Numbered from the stretch's first letter, positions 9,732 through 17,644 are shown. The stretch: DNA of 35,675 nucleotides from Minisyncoccota bacterium (GCA_025453495.1 JALOQM010000006.1:1-35675), one strand, 5' to 3'. Numbers and translations: made by a program. Notes: generated by a model not told the origin, from the sequence alone.

Positions 9732-10250
9732 ATGGGAAAAAACCAATTTTTGACTGCTTTCAGTTGGCAACACAAAGAATCGTAGTAGAGGCAGTGCATA
9801 ATTTCCATGCACTTAATTTTTTCTGTGATGAGTTTAACAGTGATCAGCAAGTATGGAGAGACATACAGCATGATTTTACACCTATTGTGTATTCTTCACC
9901 AAAAATTATTCTCGCAAGTTATGACCTTATTGGAAAAGAAATTACTGCTGAAGATTTACTTTTGAAAGCGAAAGCTCTCAAAATTTATGCAGAAGTAGAC
10001 CTTGCTCACATTGCGGAGGTTCTGTATCGTCAAACAGATAAAAATCAAAAACTCTTAGTAAAAGGAGACGGTAAATATAATTTTTTTTTGGGTTAAAAGT
10101 AAAACAAAAGGTTTGCAAGCTGTTATGTTCTGGAACACTTTCCGAGAATGGAGCGCCAGCTTTACTGATGCAAACCTCTCAATAGATGCAAATCGAACAG
10201 ATTTCACATTTAGTCCTGGTAGTCATCATTTTTTTCTGTATATGGAATGA
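9732..10250 (+). pseudogene. Hypothetical gene interrupted by two homopolymer frameshifts
   Basis: The ORF track shows a 110-residue frame starting at a TTG (9764) and ending at 10096. In the next frame after the stop, coding-like sequence continues (GLQAVMFWNTFREWSASF ...) to TGA at 10248-10250. Removing one T from the 9-T run at 10081-10089 joins the two as KYNFFWVKSK. At the 5' end, adding one A to the A6 run at 9737-9742 joins an ATG at 9732 (MGKKPIFDCFQ...) to the same frame. The corrected product would be about 172 residues of unknown function. A TTGACA at 9663-9668 may be the promoter. This may be two sequencing errors, a decaying gene, or slippage. Confidence 0.6.
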
Positions 10251-10356
10251 AGTTAGTTTTAAAGCTGCTGGAGACAGTAGCTTTTTTATTTAAATACTCT
10301 TTCACTATTTTCTTTGACTTTATTATCTATATATTGTAATTTGTTATCGGACATAG

Positions 10357-10406
10357 TTTGGATTGTTTTTATAGATTCTGATTGGATTTTGTAAAAACAA
10401 TCTAAA
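10357..10406. repeat. Inverted repeat in front of the 62-residue membrane protein
   Basis: TTTGGATTGTTTTTA and TAAAAACAATCTAAA are complementary over 15 positions (one G-U) around a 20-base loop. It ends 10 bases before the ATG at 10417. No T-run follows, so it is more likely an operator or an mRNA hairpin than a terminator. Confidence 0.55.
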
Positions 10407-10416
10407 CCTCAATCAC

Positions 10417-10605
10417 ATGTCGAAAATAATAAATGACGACTCCCGCTTTCTTGCACTCTTTATTATAATGATAACCTTAATTATCTTTTATGTAACGAGT
10501 GATTTTAGTCACTTTGGGGAGACAGAAAAATTAGAACCTCTTTCATCTGGACTCGATAGTGTGGAGAATGCTCTTGATGCTACTGATCCACAATTTAAAA
10601 AATGA
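10417..10605 (+). CDS. Small single-pass membrane protein
   Basis: 62 residues: a short polar N-terminus, one strong membrane helix (FLALFIIMITLIIFYV, about residues 12-27) and an acidic tail of about 35 residues, probably extracytoplasmic or cytoplasmic depending on topology. Not recognised. It stands alone between the frameshifted gene and a clear terminator. The inverted repeat directly upstream suggests regulation. No Shine-Dalgarno is visible. Confidence 0.6.
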   Translation: MSKIINDDSRFLALFIIMITLIIFYVTSDFSHFGETEKLEPLSSGLDSVENALDATDPQFKK

Positions 10606-10609
10606 ATAT

Positions 10610-10650
10610 AAATCCCGTACAGTGTTAGTGCTGTATGGGATTTTATTTAT
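10610..10650 (+). terminator. Terminator after the small membrane protein
   Basis: AAATCCCGTACAG pairs with CTGTATGGGATTT over 13 positions (one G-U) with an 8-base loop, followed by TTTATTTATT. It also abuts the 3' end of the convergent carboxypeptidase gene. Confidence 0.75.
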
Positions 10651-12509
10651 TACTCTTCCAACACTTTTTCAATTTGAAATCTTTGATTGAGTTTCACGAT
10701 GTTTTTTTGTACTTGTAGTATTTCACTACGCTTCAAACGCACAGAGAGGAGAAGTCCTTCCATTGTGTCTTTTGAAAATGCTTGATCAAATATGAAGTTA
10801 CCAAGCGAGTAGGCGATATAGCCACCGTTATAGTGCTCTGTGTCTTGGATTACATGCGGATGGTGACCGATGACGAGCTTTGCCCCAGCATCAATTGCAC
10901 GGTGTGCGAGATCCTTTTGTCTTTCTGTATGTTCACCTGTTTTATATTCTTCACCCCAATGAAAAGAAACGACAAGCACATCACATTGTGCCGCCGCGTC
11001 TTTGATGCTTTGTTCAAAATGTGGATCATTTGCAAGTAGGATACCAGGTGAAGTCTCAGTAGCTCTAATCCATGCTGGTCCGACATCAGAGAAGCCAAGA
11101 TAGCCAATTTTTATCCCCTTTTTCTCAATTATTTTTGGTTGTTTGGCTTCTGCTCTATTTCCGCCACCGCCGACAAATTCCATACCAGCATTTTGTATTC
11201 GAAGAAGGGTGTCACTAAATGCCTCGCGACCCCAATCGCCAGCATGATTGTTTGCAACTGAGAGCACATCAAATCCAGCATCTCTGACTGCAATGAGAGA
11301 TTTTGGTTCCATGCGAAATGAATAGATAGATCCCTCGTCAGCACCTTTGTCAGATGCAGGACCTTCGAGATTTGCAAAAGCGATATCAGCGCGCGCGACC
11401 TCTGGAGCATGTGTAAACAATCGTCCATAGTCACCACCGAAGTATGCATAGACATTTTGTCTCACACCACGATCAAGCATGATATCACCCGCGAACACAA
11501 GATCTATCTCATCATCTGGAATCTTATACAAATCTTCAGCAGGCGCAGCAAATGGATATGCATCTGTATCGCCATAGTAGACGTTATTTTTTATATAAGT
11601 GAGCAGTGCATCGGTATCACGTTTACGATCAGCGCTTTTGAGCAGTATGACGGTCAATTTTTTCTCTTCACCGTTTGCAAGTGGCAAGGTAAATAGTCCG
11701 ATATTTGTCTGCCGTGCTTCGTCAATGTAGCCCGATTTTGAGCCATTATAGCCTCGCGCACGGAGGAACTGGCTGATGTTGTACCAGGTGTGCTGTTTGT
11801 AGCTGTATTTGGCTACTTTACTGATATCAAAAATAAGCGGCTGGTTTTTTGTGATATGGGAAGCAAGAATGAAGAGGTCACGAACGGTAGATATATTTTC
11901 GGGAGAAAGACCTGTTGGTTCGACATAAGTGGTATTTGTCATGGCAAGTTTTGCCGCAGTTGCATTCATTCGTGTAATGAATTGCTCTCGATCATCTGTC
12001 TCAGCAATGATTTCCGCCGCATCATTTGAAGACTCAATGAGCAATGGATACAGTAGTGCACCAAGTGTTATTTTTTCTCCCACGCGGAAATTACCGTTTT
12101 CGCCATAGGTTGCAAGTGCGCGTCTTGATGCAGTTGTTATCCTCTCTTGGTCGAAGGTTCCTAGTGATACGAGTGCTGTCATGAGTTTTGAGATTGAGGC
12201 GACAGGGAAGGGTGTTTCTGGATTTTTTTCCACGATTATTTCTCCAGATGAAATATCACCGACGAGATACGCTTCGGCGGAGATTTTTGGTAAAGGTACA
12301 TCACGCTTGATGAGGTATGAGGGACCTTCAGTCACTTCAGTTTTGGTAAGCTCCAGAGATTCTGTAGCTCCTTTTTGTGCTTCTTTCCCAAATAGAGAAG
12401 AGTATGCGCGACTGCCACCATCGACAGCAAGCGCTGTGACACCAATACCCACTCCAATTGCAATACAGATAGTAAGTACTCGTAGTATCGCTGTTTTATA
12501 CAAATGCAT
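10650..12509 (-). CDS. D-alanyl-D-alanine carboxypeptidase (S11-like) fused to a CapA-type metallophosphatase domain
   Basis: A 619-residue exported fusion. An N-terminal membrane anchor (about residues 8-28) leads into a penicillin-binding-protein domain with SxxK as SISK (105-108), SSN near 160-162 and KSG at 258-260, typical of DacA-family enzymes that trim peptidoglycan pentapeptides. From about 335 a second domain starts with LVFAGDIMLDRGV and includes FANLEGP, VANNHAGDWG, IGHHPHV and YSLGNFIFDQ. These are hallmarks of CapA/PgsA calcineurin-like proteins linked to poly-gamma-glutamate or capsule export. The two domains are normally separate proteins. The first 14 bases overlap the end of rnr, so the two are translationally linked. 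Both functions act at the cell surface. Confidence 0.9.
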   Translation of the reverse strand: MHLYKTAILRVLTICIAIGVGIGVTALAVDGGSRAYSSLFGKEAQKGATESLELTKTEVTEGPSYLIKRDVPLPKISAEAYLVGDISSGEIIVEKNPETPFPVASISKLMTALVSLGTFDQERITTASRRALATYGENGNFRVGEKITLGALLYPLLIESSNDAAEIIAETDDREQFITRMNATAAKLAMTNTTYVEPTGLSPENISTVRDLFILASHITKNQPLIFDISKVAKYSYKQHTWYNISQFLRARGYNGSKSGYIDEARQTNIGLFTLPLANGEEKKLTVILLKSADRKRDTDALLTYIKNNVYYGDTDAYPFAAPAEDLYKIPDDEIDLVFAGDIMLDRGVRQNVYAYFGGDYGRLFTHAPEVARADIAFANLEGPASDKGADEGSIYSFRMEPKSLIAVRDAGFDVLSVANNHAGDWGREAFSDTLLRIQNAGMEFVGGGGNRAEAKQPKIIEKKGIKIGYLGFSDVGPAWIRATETSPGILLANDPHFEQSIKDAAAQCDVLVVSFHWGEEYKTGEHTERQKDLAHRAIDAGAKLVIGHHPHVIQDTEHYNGGYIAYSLGNFIFDQAFSKDTMEGLLLSVRLKRSEILQVQKNIVKLNQRFQIEKVLEE

Positions 12510-14415
12510 AATCGATCACTTTTTTGTTGAGATCGGCGTTGGTGACACGGATTTTGACCTTGTCGCCGATCTGGAATGTTTTTTTTGTTTTCTTGCCAAC
12601 GATACGCATATGCTTCTCGTCGAGTTCATAGAAGTCATCACCGAGGTCTTTCATGCGAATCATACCTTCACATTTGGACGCTTTTTCTTCAGCATAGACA
12701 CCCCACTCTGAAACACCAGTGATAACGCCATCAAATGCCTGTCCAATACGCAATGACATATATTCAATCTGCTTATATTTGACTGATGCACGTTCTGCGT
12801 CAGCTGCTTCTTTTTCTCTCTGACTGGCAAGTGTACACATCTGCTCGTAACTTTCCCACTGTTTCTTGTCGATATCGCGACCATGTAAATACTCTTCGAA
12901 AAGTCGATGGACGATCACGTCCGGATATCGACGAATAGGAGAAGTGAAATGTGTGTAGTATTCAAATGCTAATCCAAAGTGGCCGATATTTTTTGTCGAA
13001 TAGATTGCTTTTGCCATACTACGGATGATGGCGGTATGAATCGTTTCTCGCTCTTCTTTGCCCTCGAGTGATTCGAGTAATATGTTGATCTCAGAAGAGG
13101 GGATGATGCCATCATGAGTTTTGACATTGTACCCAAGTTTTTTAAGGAAAGTGACGAGATTTTCTGTTTTCTCTTTATCTGGTAGATCGTGAATACGATA
13201 GACGAAGATACGCTCTTTTTTTGTCTCAGTATCTACGAATTCAGCCACTTTTCGGTTGGCTAGAAGCATAAACTCCTCGATGAGTTTGTTGGTATCTTGT
13301 CTAATTTTCTTATAGACAGCGATGGGAACCCCATTTGTATCTAGTTTGAATTTCACCTCTTCTTGATCAAGAGAAATCGCTCCAGCAGCAAAACGCTGTT
13401 TTGTAAGTGCTTTGGCGATCGTGTTCAGTAGTGTGAGTTCATTGTGATAGGCACCTCCACCAGTATCGAGTACTGCCTGAGCCTCTTCATACGTAAAGCG
13501 CTTGTCTGAGTGGATGATTGCCTTGCCATACCATGCATCATACACAGTTCCTTTTACATCCATAATAAATACTGCACTCATTACTAGTCGATCAACGTTT
13601 GGCTTGAGACTACAGAGGTCGTTGGAAAGTATTTCTGGGAGCATGGGGATAGTGCGGTCGACAAGGTACACAGATGTTTGTCGTTTGATTGCTTCGCGAT
13701 CAAGCGCGCTCCCTGGTTTCAGATAATGTGATACATCGGCAATATGGATACCAATTTCGTAGTGTCCGTTTTCAAGTACACGGAAAGACAATGCATCGTC
13801 AAAGTCTTTGGCATCTTCGGGGTCAATGGTAAAAGTAGTCGTCCCTCTGAAGTCTCTGCGCCCCTGTGCTGCGACTTCCATATCTTCGGAAAGTAATTCT
13901 GCCGCTTCTTTTTCTACATCATCTGGAAATCCTGTACTAAAGCCTTTTTCAAGGGCGATCGCTCGCATTTCGGCGTTGTTTTCTCGAGGTATGCCAAGCA
14001 CTTCAACAATCTCGCCGATGGGTGATTTCTTCGGGTCTTTCCAGTCAGTGATAACGCAAAACACTTTTTGTCCAATATGTGCGTCCTTGAGTTTATCTTC
14101 GGGAATAAGGATATCGGTATACATTTTTGTGTCACTTGGCACAAGGAAATAGTAAGGACCGTCTTTTTCAAGCACACCAGCAAATCCTGCTTTAGCGCGC
14201 TGTATAATCTCGATGATTTCTCCAGTGAGTTCTTTGTCTTGAGTAGTGCTATGTAGTTGTACACGGACTTGATCTCCATGCAATGCGGTATTTAGAAATG
14301 GTGTGTCAATTTCAATCGAGGTTGCAAGCTCTTTGTTTCTGACATAGCCAATACCTTTTGTGGTGAGGGAAATAGTGCCCTCGATTGTCTGTTGCGCGGG
14401 TGTATGTGATTTCAC
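12496..14415 (-). CDS. rnr: Ribonuclease R (RNase II/R family 3'-5' exoribonuclease)
   Basis: Degrades RNA processively from the 3' end, including structured RNA. The 639-residue protein has N-terminal cold-shock/OB domains (TISLTTKGIGYVRN; FAGVLEKDGPYYFLVP) and the RNB catalytic domain beginning near residue 195 with DPEDAKDFDDAL, which supplies metal-binding Asp residues. HIADVSHYLKPGS, RTIPMLPEILSNDLCSL and HFTSPIRRYPDVIVHR follow, with a C-terminal S1 domain (FDGVITGVSEWGVYAE). It is shorter than E. coli RNase R, mainly at the termini. The start is GTG, six bases after a TATAGT box. It overlaps the next gene by 14 bases. Confidence 0.95.
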   Translation of the reverse strand: MKSHTPAQQTIEGTISLTTKGIGYVRNKELATSIEIDTPFLNTALHGDQVRVQLHSTTQDKELTGEIIEIIQRAKAGFAGVLEKDGPYYFLVPSDTKMYTDILIPEDKLKDAHIGQKVFCVITDWKDPKKSPIGEIVEVLGIPRENNAEMRAIALEKGFSTGFPDDVEKEAAELLSEDMEVAAQGRRDFRGTTTFTIDPEDAKDFDDALSFRVLENGHYEIGIHIADVSHYLKPGSALDREAIKRQTSVYLVDRTIPMLPEILSNDLCSLKPNVDRLVMSAVFIMDVKGTVYDAWYGKAIIHSDKRFTYEEAQAVLDTGGGAYHNELTLLNTIAKALTKQRFAAGAISLDQEEVKFKLDTNGVPIAVYKKIRQDTNKLIEEFMLLANRKVAEFVDTETKKERIFVYRIHDLPDKEKTENLVTFLKKLGYNVKTHDGIIPSSEINILLESLEGKEERETIHTAIIRSMAKAIYSTKNIGHFGLAFEYYTHFTSPIRRYPDVIVHRLFEEYLHGRDIDKKQWESYEQMCTLASQREKEAADAERASVKYKQIEYMSLRIGQAFDGVITGVSEWGVYAEEKASKCEGMIRMKDLGDDFYELDEKHMRIVGKKTKKTFQIGDKVKIRVTNADLNKKVIDYAFV

Positions 14416-14430
14416 CTCACCACTATAGCA
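14416..14430 (-). promoter_or_regulatory. rnr promoter, leaderless
   Basis: TG-C-TATAGT, then GGTGAG, then the GTG start codon. The six-base spacing places the transcription start on the start codon. GGTGAG could look like a Shine-Dalgarno, but it lies directly against the GTG and would not be in the transcript. Confidence 0.6.
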
Positions 14431-14446
14431 TGAAATAGCCTTTTAT

Positions 14447-14481
14447 TTGACTTTTTAGTTGTTTCTGCTAATATTCCTCGC
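14447..14481 (+). promoter_or_regulatory. rpsP promoter, leaderless
   Basis: TTGACT (14447-14452), 16-base spacer containing TG, TAATAT (14469-14474), then seven bases to the ATG at 14482. This is one of the best-supported leaderless promoters in the window because both hexamers are good. Confidence 0.7.
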
Positions 14482-14787
14482 ATGTTAGCTATCAGATTAC
14501 AGAGAACCGGCAGAAAGAACAATGCGAGTTTTCGTGCTGTTGTCACTGATTCAAAAAATGCGGCAAAAAGCCGCAAGTTTTTGGAGGTTGTCGGTTCATA
14601 TGAGCCCAAGAAAGGCGTTACTCAATTTGCGACCGATCGCATCAAGTATTGGTTGTCACATGGAGCTAAGCTCTCTGACACAATGCACAATTTCCTAGTT
14701 AAGGAAAAAGTGATCGAAGGTAAGGCGAGAAATGTCCTCTCCAAAAAAGCTCCAACAAAAAAGCGCAAAGAAGCGAAAAATTCCTAA
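14482..14787 (+). CDS. rpsP: 30S ribosomal protein S16
   Basis: 101 residues beginning MLAIRLQRTGRKNNASFRAVVTDS, the standard bS16 start, followed by FLEVVGSYEPKK and RIKYWLSHGAKLSDT. S16 is an assembly protein of the 30S body. A Lys-rich tail of about 15 residues ends the protein. It is the first gene of the usual rpsP-khpA-trmD order, though here a terminator and a new promoter follow it. It has no Shine-Dalgarno and is preceded immediately by promoter boxes. Confidence 0.97.
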   Translation: MLAIRLQRTGRKNNASFRAVVTDSKNAAKSRKFLEVVGSYEPKKGVTQFATDRIKYWLSHGAKLSDTMHNFLVKEKVIEGKARNVLSKKAPTKKRKEAKNS

Positions 14788-14791
14788 TGTA

Positions 14792-14825
14792 AAAAGCACC
14801 CCGACCGATTGGTTGGGGTGCTTTT
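14792..14825 (+). terminator. Terminator after rpsP
   Basis: AAAAGCACCCCGACC pairs with GGTTGGGGTGCTTTT over 15 positions (one G-U) around a GATT loop. The U-tract is short (TTTTG). Confidence 0.75.
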
Positions 14826-14833
14826 GTCTTGCG

Positions 14834-14862
14834 TTGACAGGCCACTTTGTCTAAAGTACTAT
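14834..14862 (+). promoter_or_regulatory. khpA promoter
   Basis: TTGACA, 17-base spacer, TACTAT. Unlike most promoters here it lies about 88 bases before the ATG. The leader (about 14869-14950) contains possible hairpins GCAGT...ACTGC and TCGGC...GCCGA, so this gene has a real 5' UTR that could be regulatory. Confidence 0.65.
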
Positions 14863-14950
14863 TCTCTATAGCAGCAGTGACGTCGAGTACTGCGCTATTA
14901 CAAAAAGAATTCCTCGGCACCGAAAGGCTCGCCGAAAAAAGAAAATACAT

Positions 14951-15259
14951 ATGGCAGACATGGATAAAGAGTTTCTCGAGTATGTTGTCAAAGCATTGGT
15001 TGACAATCCAAACGATGTAAAGATCGACCGCAAGGTCGATGAGATGGGCGTCTTGATCACCCTTTCAGTCAACCCGGCTGACATGGGTAAGATCATTGGT
15101 CGCCAAGGCAATACTGCAAAAGCAATCCGCACGCTTCTACGTGTGATCGGTATGAAGAATAATGCTCGCGTCAACTTGAAGATCAACGAGCCGGAAGGCG
15201 CAAGTCGCCCGAGCGCGTCATCAGTAGATCAGGCAATGGAGGATCTCAAAGGAATCTAA
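14951..15259 (+). CDS. khpA: KH-domain RNA-binding protein KhpA
   Basis: 102 residues. DKEFLEYVVKALVDNP at the start and the GKIIGRQGNTAKAIRTLL KH loop near residue 48 identify the YlqC/KhpA family. It binds RNA, often as a partner of KhpB/Jag, and affects cell division and small-RNA function in Gram-positives. The C-terminal 20 residues are a Ser/Glu-rich extension. Its position between rpsP and trmD is conserved across bacteria. It has its own promoter and a structured leader. Confidence 0.92.
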   Translation: MADMDKEFLEYVVKALVDNPNDVKIDRKVDEMGVLITLSVNPADMGKIIGRQGNTAKAIRTLLRVIGMKNNARVNLKINEPEGASRPSASSVDQAMEDLKGI

Positions 15260-15282
15260 ATAGTATTTTGTATCTGAAATAG

Positions 15283-15316
15283 TAACACAAAACCGCCGTA
15301 CGGCGGTTTTGTGTTA
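15283..15316. terminator. Perfect-palindrome terminator after khpA
   Basis: A 34-base perfect palindrome (TAACACAAAACCGCCGTACGG...) with GC-rich centre and A4/T4 flanks. The physical loop would be the central four bases. Confidence 0.75.
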
Positions 15317-15392
15317 TAGTGCCTAATATTGCTCATGAATTTATTGGCAACACTACAATGGTGGGTCTGAAGAACAGCAAGTTCACCCGACA

Positions 15393-15833
15393 GTGAAAGC
15401 AATTGTATTCAATGCAGATGGACACATTGCATTGTTTGGTGGACTTCTTCCTGGTGGTGTTGAAGAAGGAGAGACCGATGAGCAAGCATTGCATCGTGAA
15501 TGTTTGGAAGAAATCGGCTGTTTAATAGAAATTGAAAGCTCACTAGGAATGGTGATACACTATCGTGATGTTCTTAGAAAGAGATATGAGCTTCGGGCAT
15601 ATGTCGTTCGTTACGTCGGGATGCCTATTGCACTTACTACAGATCAAGAGCGCGAAATTGGAGTGACTCTTGTGTGGTTGCCTATTGATGAAGTTATAAC
15701 TCATATTGAGAAAAACATAAAAGATCTGCAAGACACAAAATCTGAATTCTATCCTGATGGCGTACACCAGGGAAAGCTGTATAATAGGCAAACGAGCCTT
15801 ATTTTTTTTAAAGAAATAAAATCACGTTCATGA
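15393..15833 (+). CDS. Nudix hydrolase (5' end uncertain)
   Basis: The Nudix box is complete: GGVEEGETDEQALHRECLEEIG fits Gx5Ex7REUxEExGU with a Cys at the U position. Such enzymes hydrolyse nucleoside diphosphate-X compounds; the substrate is unknown. The listed start is GTG at 15393, but the frame is open and protein-like upstream to 15339 (IYWQHYNGGSEEQQVHPT). The nearest ATG (15335), itself five bases after a TAATAT box, is one base out of frame. So either the start is non-AUG or a 1-base indel lies near 15338-15342. The stop overlaps the trmD start (ATGA). Confidence 0.8.
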   Translation: MKAIVFNADGHIALFGGLLPGGVEEGETDEQALHRECLEEIGCLIEIESSLGMVIHYRDVLRKRYELRAYVVRYVGMPIALTTDQEREIGVTLVWLPIDEVITHIEKNIKDLQDTKSEFYPDGVHQGKLYNRQTSLIFFKEIKSRS

Positions 15834-16510
15834 GATTCCATGTCATAACTATTTTCCCCGAAAGCTTGGATTCATATATACATGAGTCAATTATTGGACG
15901 AGCAATACGCGAAAAGAAGATTGACGTGCGCTTTTATAACCCGCGTGATTTCGTCGTAGTTGGTAAAAGTCAAAAAGACAAAGACAAGCCATACTTGCGT
16001 GTTGATGATAAGCCATATGGTGGTGGTCCTGGTATGGTAATGGAAGCACTCCCAATTCTAAAAGCTGTAGCTTTGGCAGAAAAGAAACTGAAAAATAAAA
16101 AATTGAAACCAAAGATCATACATTTTTCTCCTTCTGGAAAAAAGTTTACAACTGCATACGCGAAAACTACAGCAAAAAAATACGCAGACGTCATACTTAT
16201 CTGTGGCAGATACGAAGGTATCGATTCTCGTGTTGATAAGATACTCAAGACCGAACTTGTCTCGATTGGTGACTATGTGCTCACGGGTGGGGAATTACCA
16301 GCAATGGTTGTCCTTGACAGTATCGCACGTCAGATTCCAGGCGTGCTTGGCACATTTGCGTCACTTGAAGAAGAGCGTATTTCTTCATCTCAATTTTACA
16401 CACGTCCAGAAGTGTTACTCTATAAAGGAAAAAAGTACCGTGTGCCAAAAGTCTTGCTTTCGGGGAATCACAAGAAGATAAACGAGTGGCGGGAATCAAA
16501 GAAGAAATAA
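15830..16510 (+). CDS. trmD: tRNA (guanine-N1)-37 methyltransferase TrmD
   Basis: Methylates G37 of tRNAs that read CNN codons, preventing frameshifting. The 226-residue protein has the SPOUT trefoil-knot motifs: PYGGGPGMVM near residue 64, ILICGRYEGIDSRV near 125 and SIGDYVLTGGELPAMVVLDSI near 145, which form the S-adenosylmethionine pocket. TRPEVLLYKGKKYRVPKVLLSGNHKKINEWR forms the C-terminal domain. The length is near normal. The start overlaps the Nudix stop by 4 bases, suggesting translational coupling, which would supply ribosomes without a Shine-Dalgarno. Confidence 0.96.
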   Translation: MRFHVITIFPESLDSYIHESIIGRAIREKKIDVRFYNPRDFVVVGKSQKDKDKPYLRVDDKPYGGGPGMVMEALPILKAVALAEKKLKNKKLKPKIIHFSPSGKKFTTAYAKTTAKKYADVILICGRYEGIDSRVDKILKTELVSIGDYVLTGGELPAMVVLDSIARQIPGVLGTFASLEEERISSSQFYTRPEVLLYKGKKYRVPKVLLSGNHKKINEWRESKKK

Positions 16511-16517
16511 AATCTAG

Positions 16518-16541
16518 TAGTTTCTGCTATAGCAGAAACTA
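16518..16541. repeat. 24-base perfect palindrome after trmD
   Basis: TAGTTTCTGCTATAGCAGAAACTA is self-complementary throughout. No T-run follows, so it may be a weak terminator, an mRNA 3'-stabilising hairpin or a binding site. Confidence 0.5.
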
Positions 16542-16566
16542 TCACACACAATGAGTAGTCTTTGTT

Positions 16567-16665
16567 TTACCATCTTGGCCCGTTATCAAGCCAGCCGAGA
16601 TACGCACCTATTGCGATGAGTGCTAATATCAGTAGTATGAGTGATGTATATGATTTTTTAGGCAT
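16567..16665 (-). CDS. 32-residue membrane peptide
   Basis: A short ORF missing from the supplied track: MPKKSY, then a clear membrane helix (LILLILALIAIGAYLGW), then LDNGPRW. A positively charged start followed by one hydrophobic helix fits a small inner-membrane protein. A TATACA box lies 9 bases before its ATG. It is divergent from trhO, with 43 bases between the starts. The function is unknown; the call rests on composition and the promoter-like box. Confidence 0.5.
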   Translation of the reverse strand: MPKKSYTSLILLILALIAIGAYLGWLDNGPRW

Positions 16666-16708
16666 TATTTGTCCTGTATAATCAATATGTATACCCGCTT
16701 AGTATATC

Positions 16709-17632
16709 ATGCAAAACAACACTGAAAATAATACCTATACAGTTCTGCTTTTCTATAAATATGTATATATAGCTGATCCTGTAGCACTTCGCGATAGTCA
16801 GCGCGTACTTTGCGAGCGACTTGATTTGAAGGGGCGGATTATTGTTGCTCATGAGGGTATAAATGCTACATGTGAAGGCACTGCAGAAAACGTTGCTCTC
16901 TATCGCGCTGAGCTTGAAAAAGATCCTCGCTTCCAAAATATTCACTATAAATATTCCCAAGGTACTGGTACTGCATTTCCAAAACTTTCTGTCAAAGCAC
17001 GCAAAGAAATTGTAAGTCTCCATCTTGGTGAGGAGGATTTTGATCCCAATGTGACAACAGGTGTACATCTAGCACCAGAAGCACTTCGCGCATGGTTTGA
17101 AAAAGGAGAAGAGTTTACGATTGTCGATATGCGCAATGACTATGAGCATAAAGTTGGAAAGTTTGAAGGCTCGGTCTGTCCACCACTTGCAAACTTCCGC
17201 GATCTCCCGAAAGTGATGAATAAAATTGAGCCACTCAAAAACAAAAAGGTACTCACTGTTTGTACTGGCGGTGTACGCTGTGAAAAAGCATCTGGCTATC
17301 TCATAAAACAAGGATTCACAGATGTCTATCAACTCGACGGTGGAATCGTCAGCTATATGGAAAAATATCCAAACATGGATTTCAAGGGTAAGCTCTATGT
17401 ATTTGATACTCGTGTGACGATAGGGTTTGATGTCACTAATCCGAAGCATGAAATCATCGGTCGCTGTGAACAATGCGGGACTTCTTCTGAGCAGTATGTA
17501 AACTGCACTGGTGCCACGTGCCACAGGCATTTTATCGCGTGTGAAAATTGTCAGAGTGCTGCAGGTGGTAGTTTATTGTGTCCACTTGGCTGTACTACCG
17601 CCGTTGAAAAAAATGCACCTGCTTTGGTATAA
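16709..17632 (+). CDS. trhO: tRNA uridine-34 hydroxylase TrhO (YceA rhodanese family)
   Basis: Catalyses O2-dependent 5-hydroxylation of wobble U34 in tRNAs. The N-terminal ferredoxin-like domain (VLLFYKYVYIADP, then IIVAHEGINATCEGT) is followed by a rhodanese domain with active-site loop VCTGGVRCEKASG, Cys at residue 185. The C-terminal Cys-rich region (CEQCGT, CTGATCH, CENCQ) is typical of the family. The 307-residue length is normal. An oxygen-dependent enzyme suggests at least periodic exposure to oxygen. Promoter boxes crowd the 40 bases upstream (TATAAT at 16676, TATACC at 16690, TAGTAT at 16700), so the exact start is uncertain. Confidence 0.92.
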   Translation: MQNNTENNTYTVLLFYKYVYIADPVALRDSQRVLCERLDLKGRIIVAHEGINATCEGTAENVALYRAELEKDPRFQNIHYKYSQGTGTAFPKLSVKARKEIVSLHLGEEDFDPNVTTGVHLAPEALRAWFEKGEEFTIVDMRNDYEHKVGKFEGSVCPPLANFRDLPKVMNKIEPLKNKKVLTVCTGGVRCEKASGYLIKQGFTDVYQLDGGIVSYMEKYPNMDFKGKLYVFDTRVTIGFDVTNPKHEIIGRCEQCGTSSEQYVNCTGATCHRHFIACENCQSAAGGSLLCPLGCTTAVEKNAPALV

Positions 17633-17633
17633 T
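17604..17633 (+). promoter_or_regulatory. pheS promoter within the end of trhO
   Basis: TTGAAA (17604-17609), 18-base spacer ending in TGG, TATAAT (17628-17633), then 11 bases to the pheS ATG. The -10 box contains the trhO stop codon. The predicted leader is only about 4-5 bases. Confidence 0.6.
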
Positions 17634-17644
17634 CAGAATATTCT

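Noticed and set aside
9482-9871. 129-residue minus-strand ORF over the 16S trailer and terminator
   Set aside because: It spans the rRNA terminator and the 5' part of the frameshifted plus-strand gene; AT-rich hydrophobic translation is expected by chance.
12181-12711. 176-residue plus-strand ORF
   Set aside because: Lies antisense across the carboxypeptidase and rnr ends, both of which are well supported.
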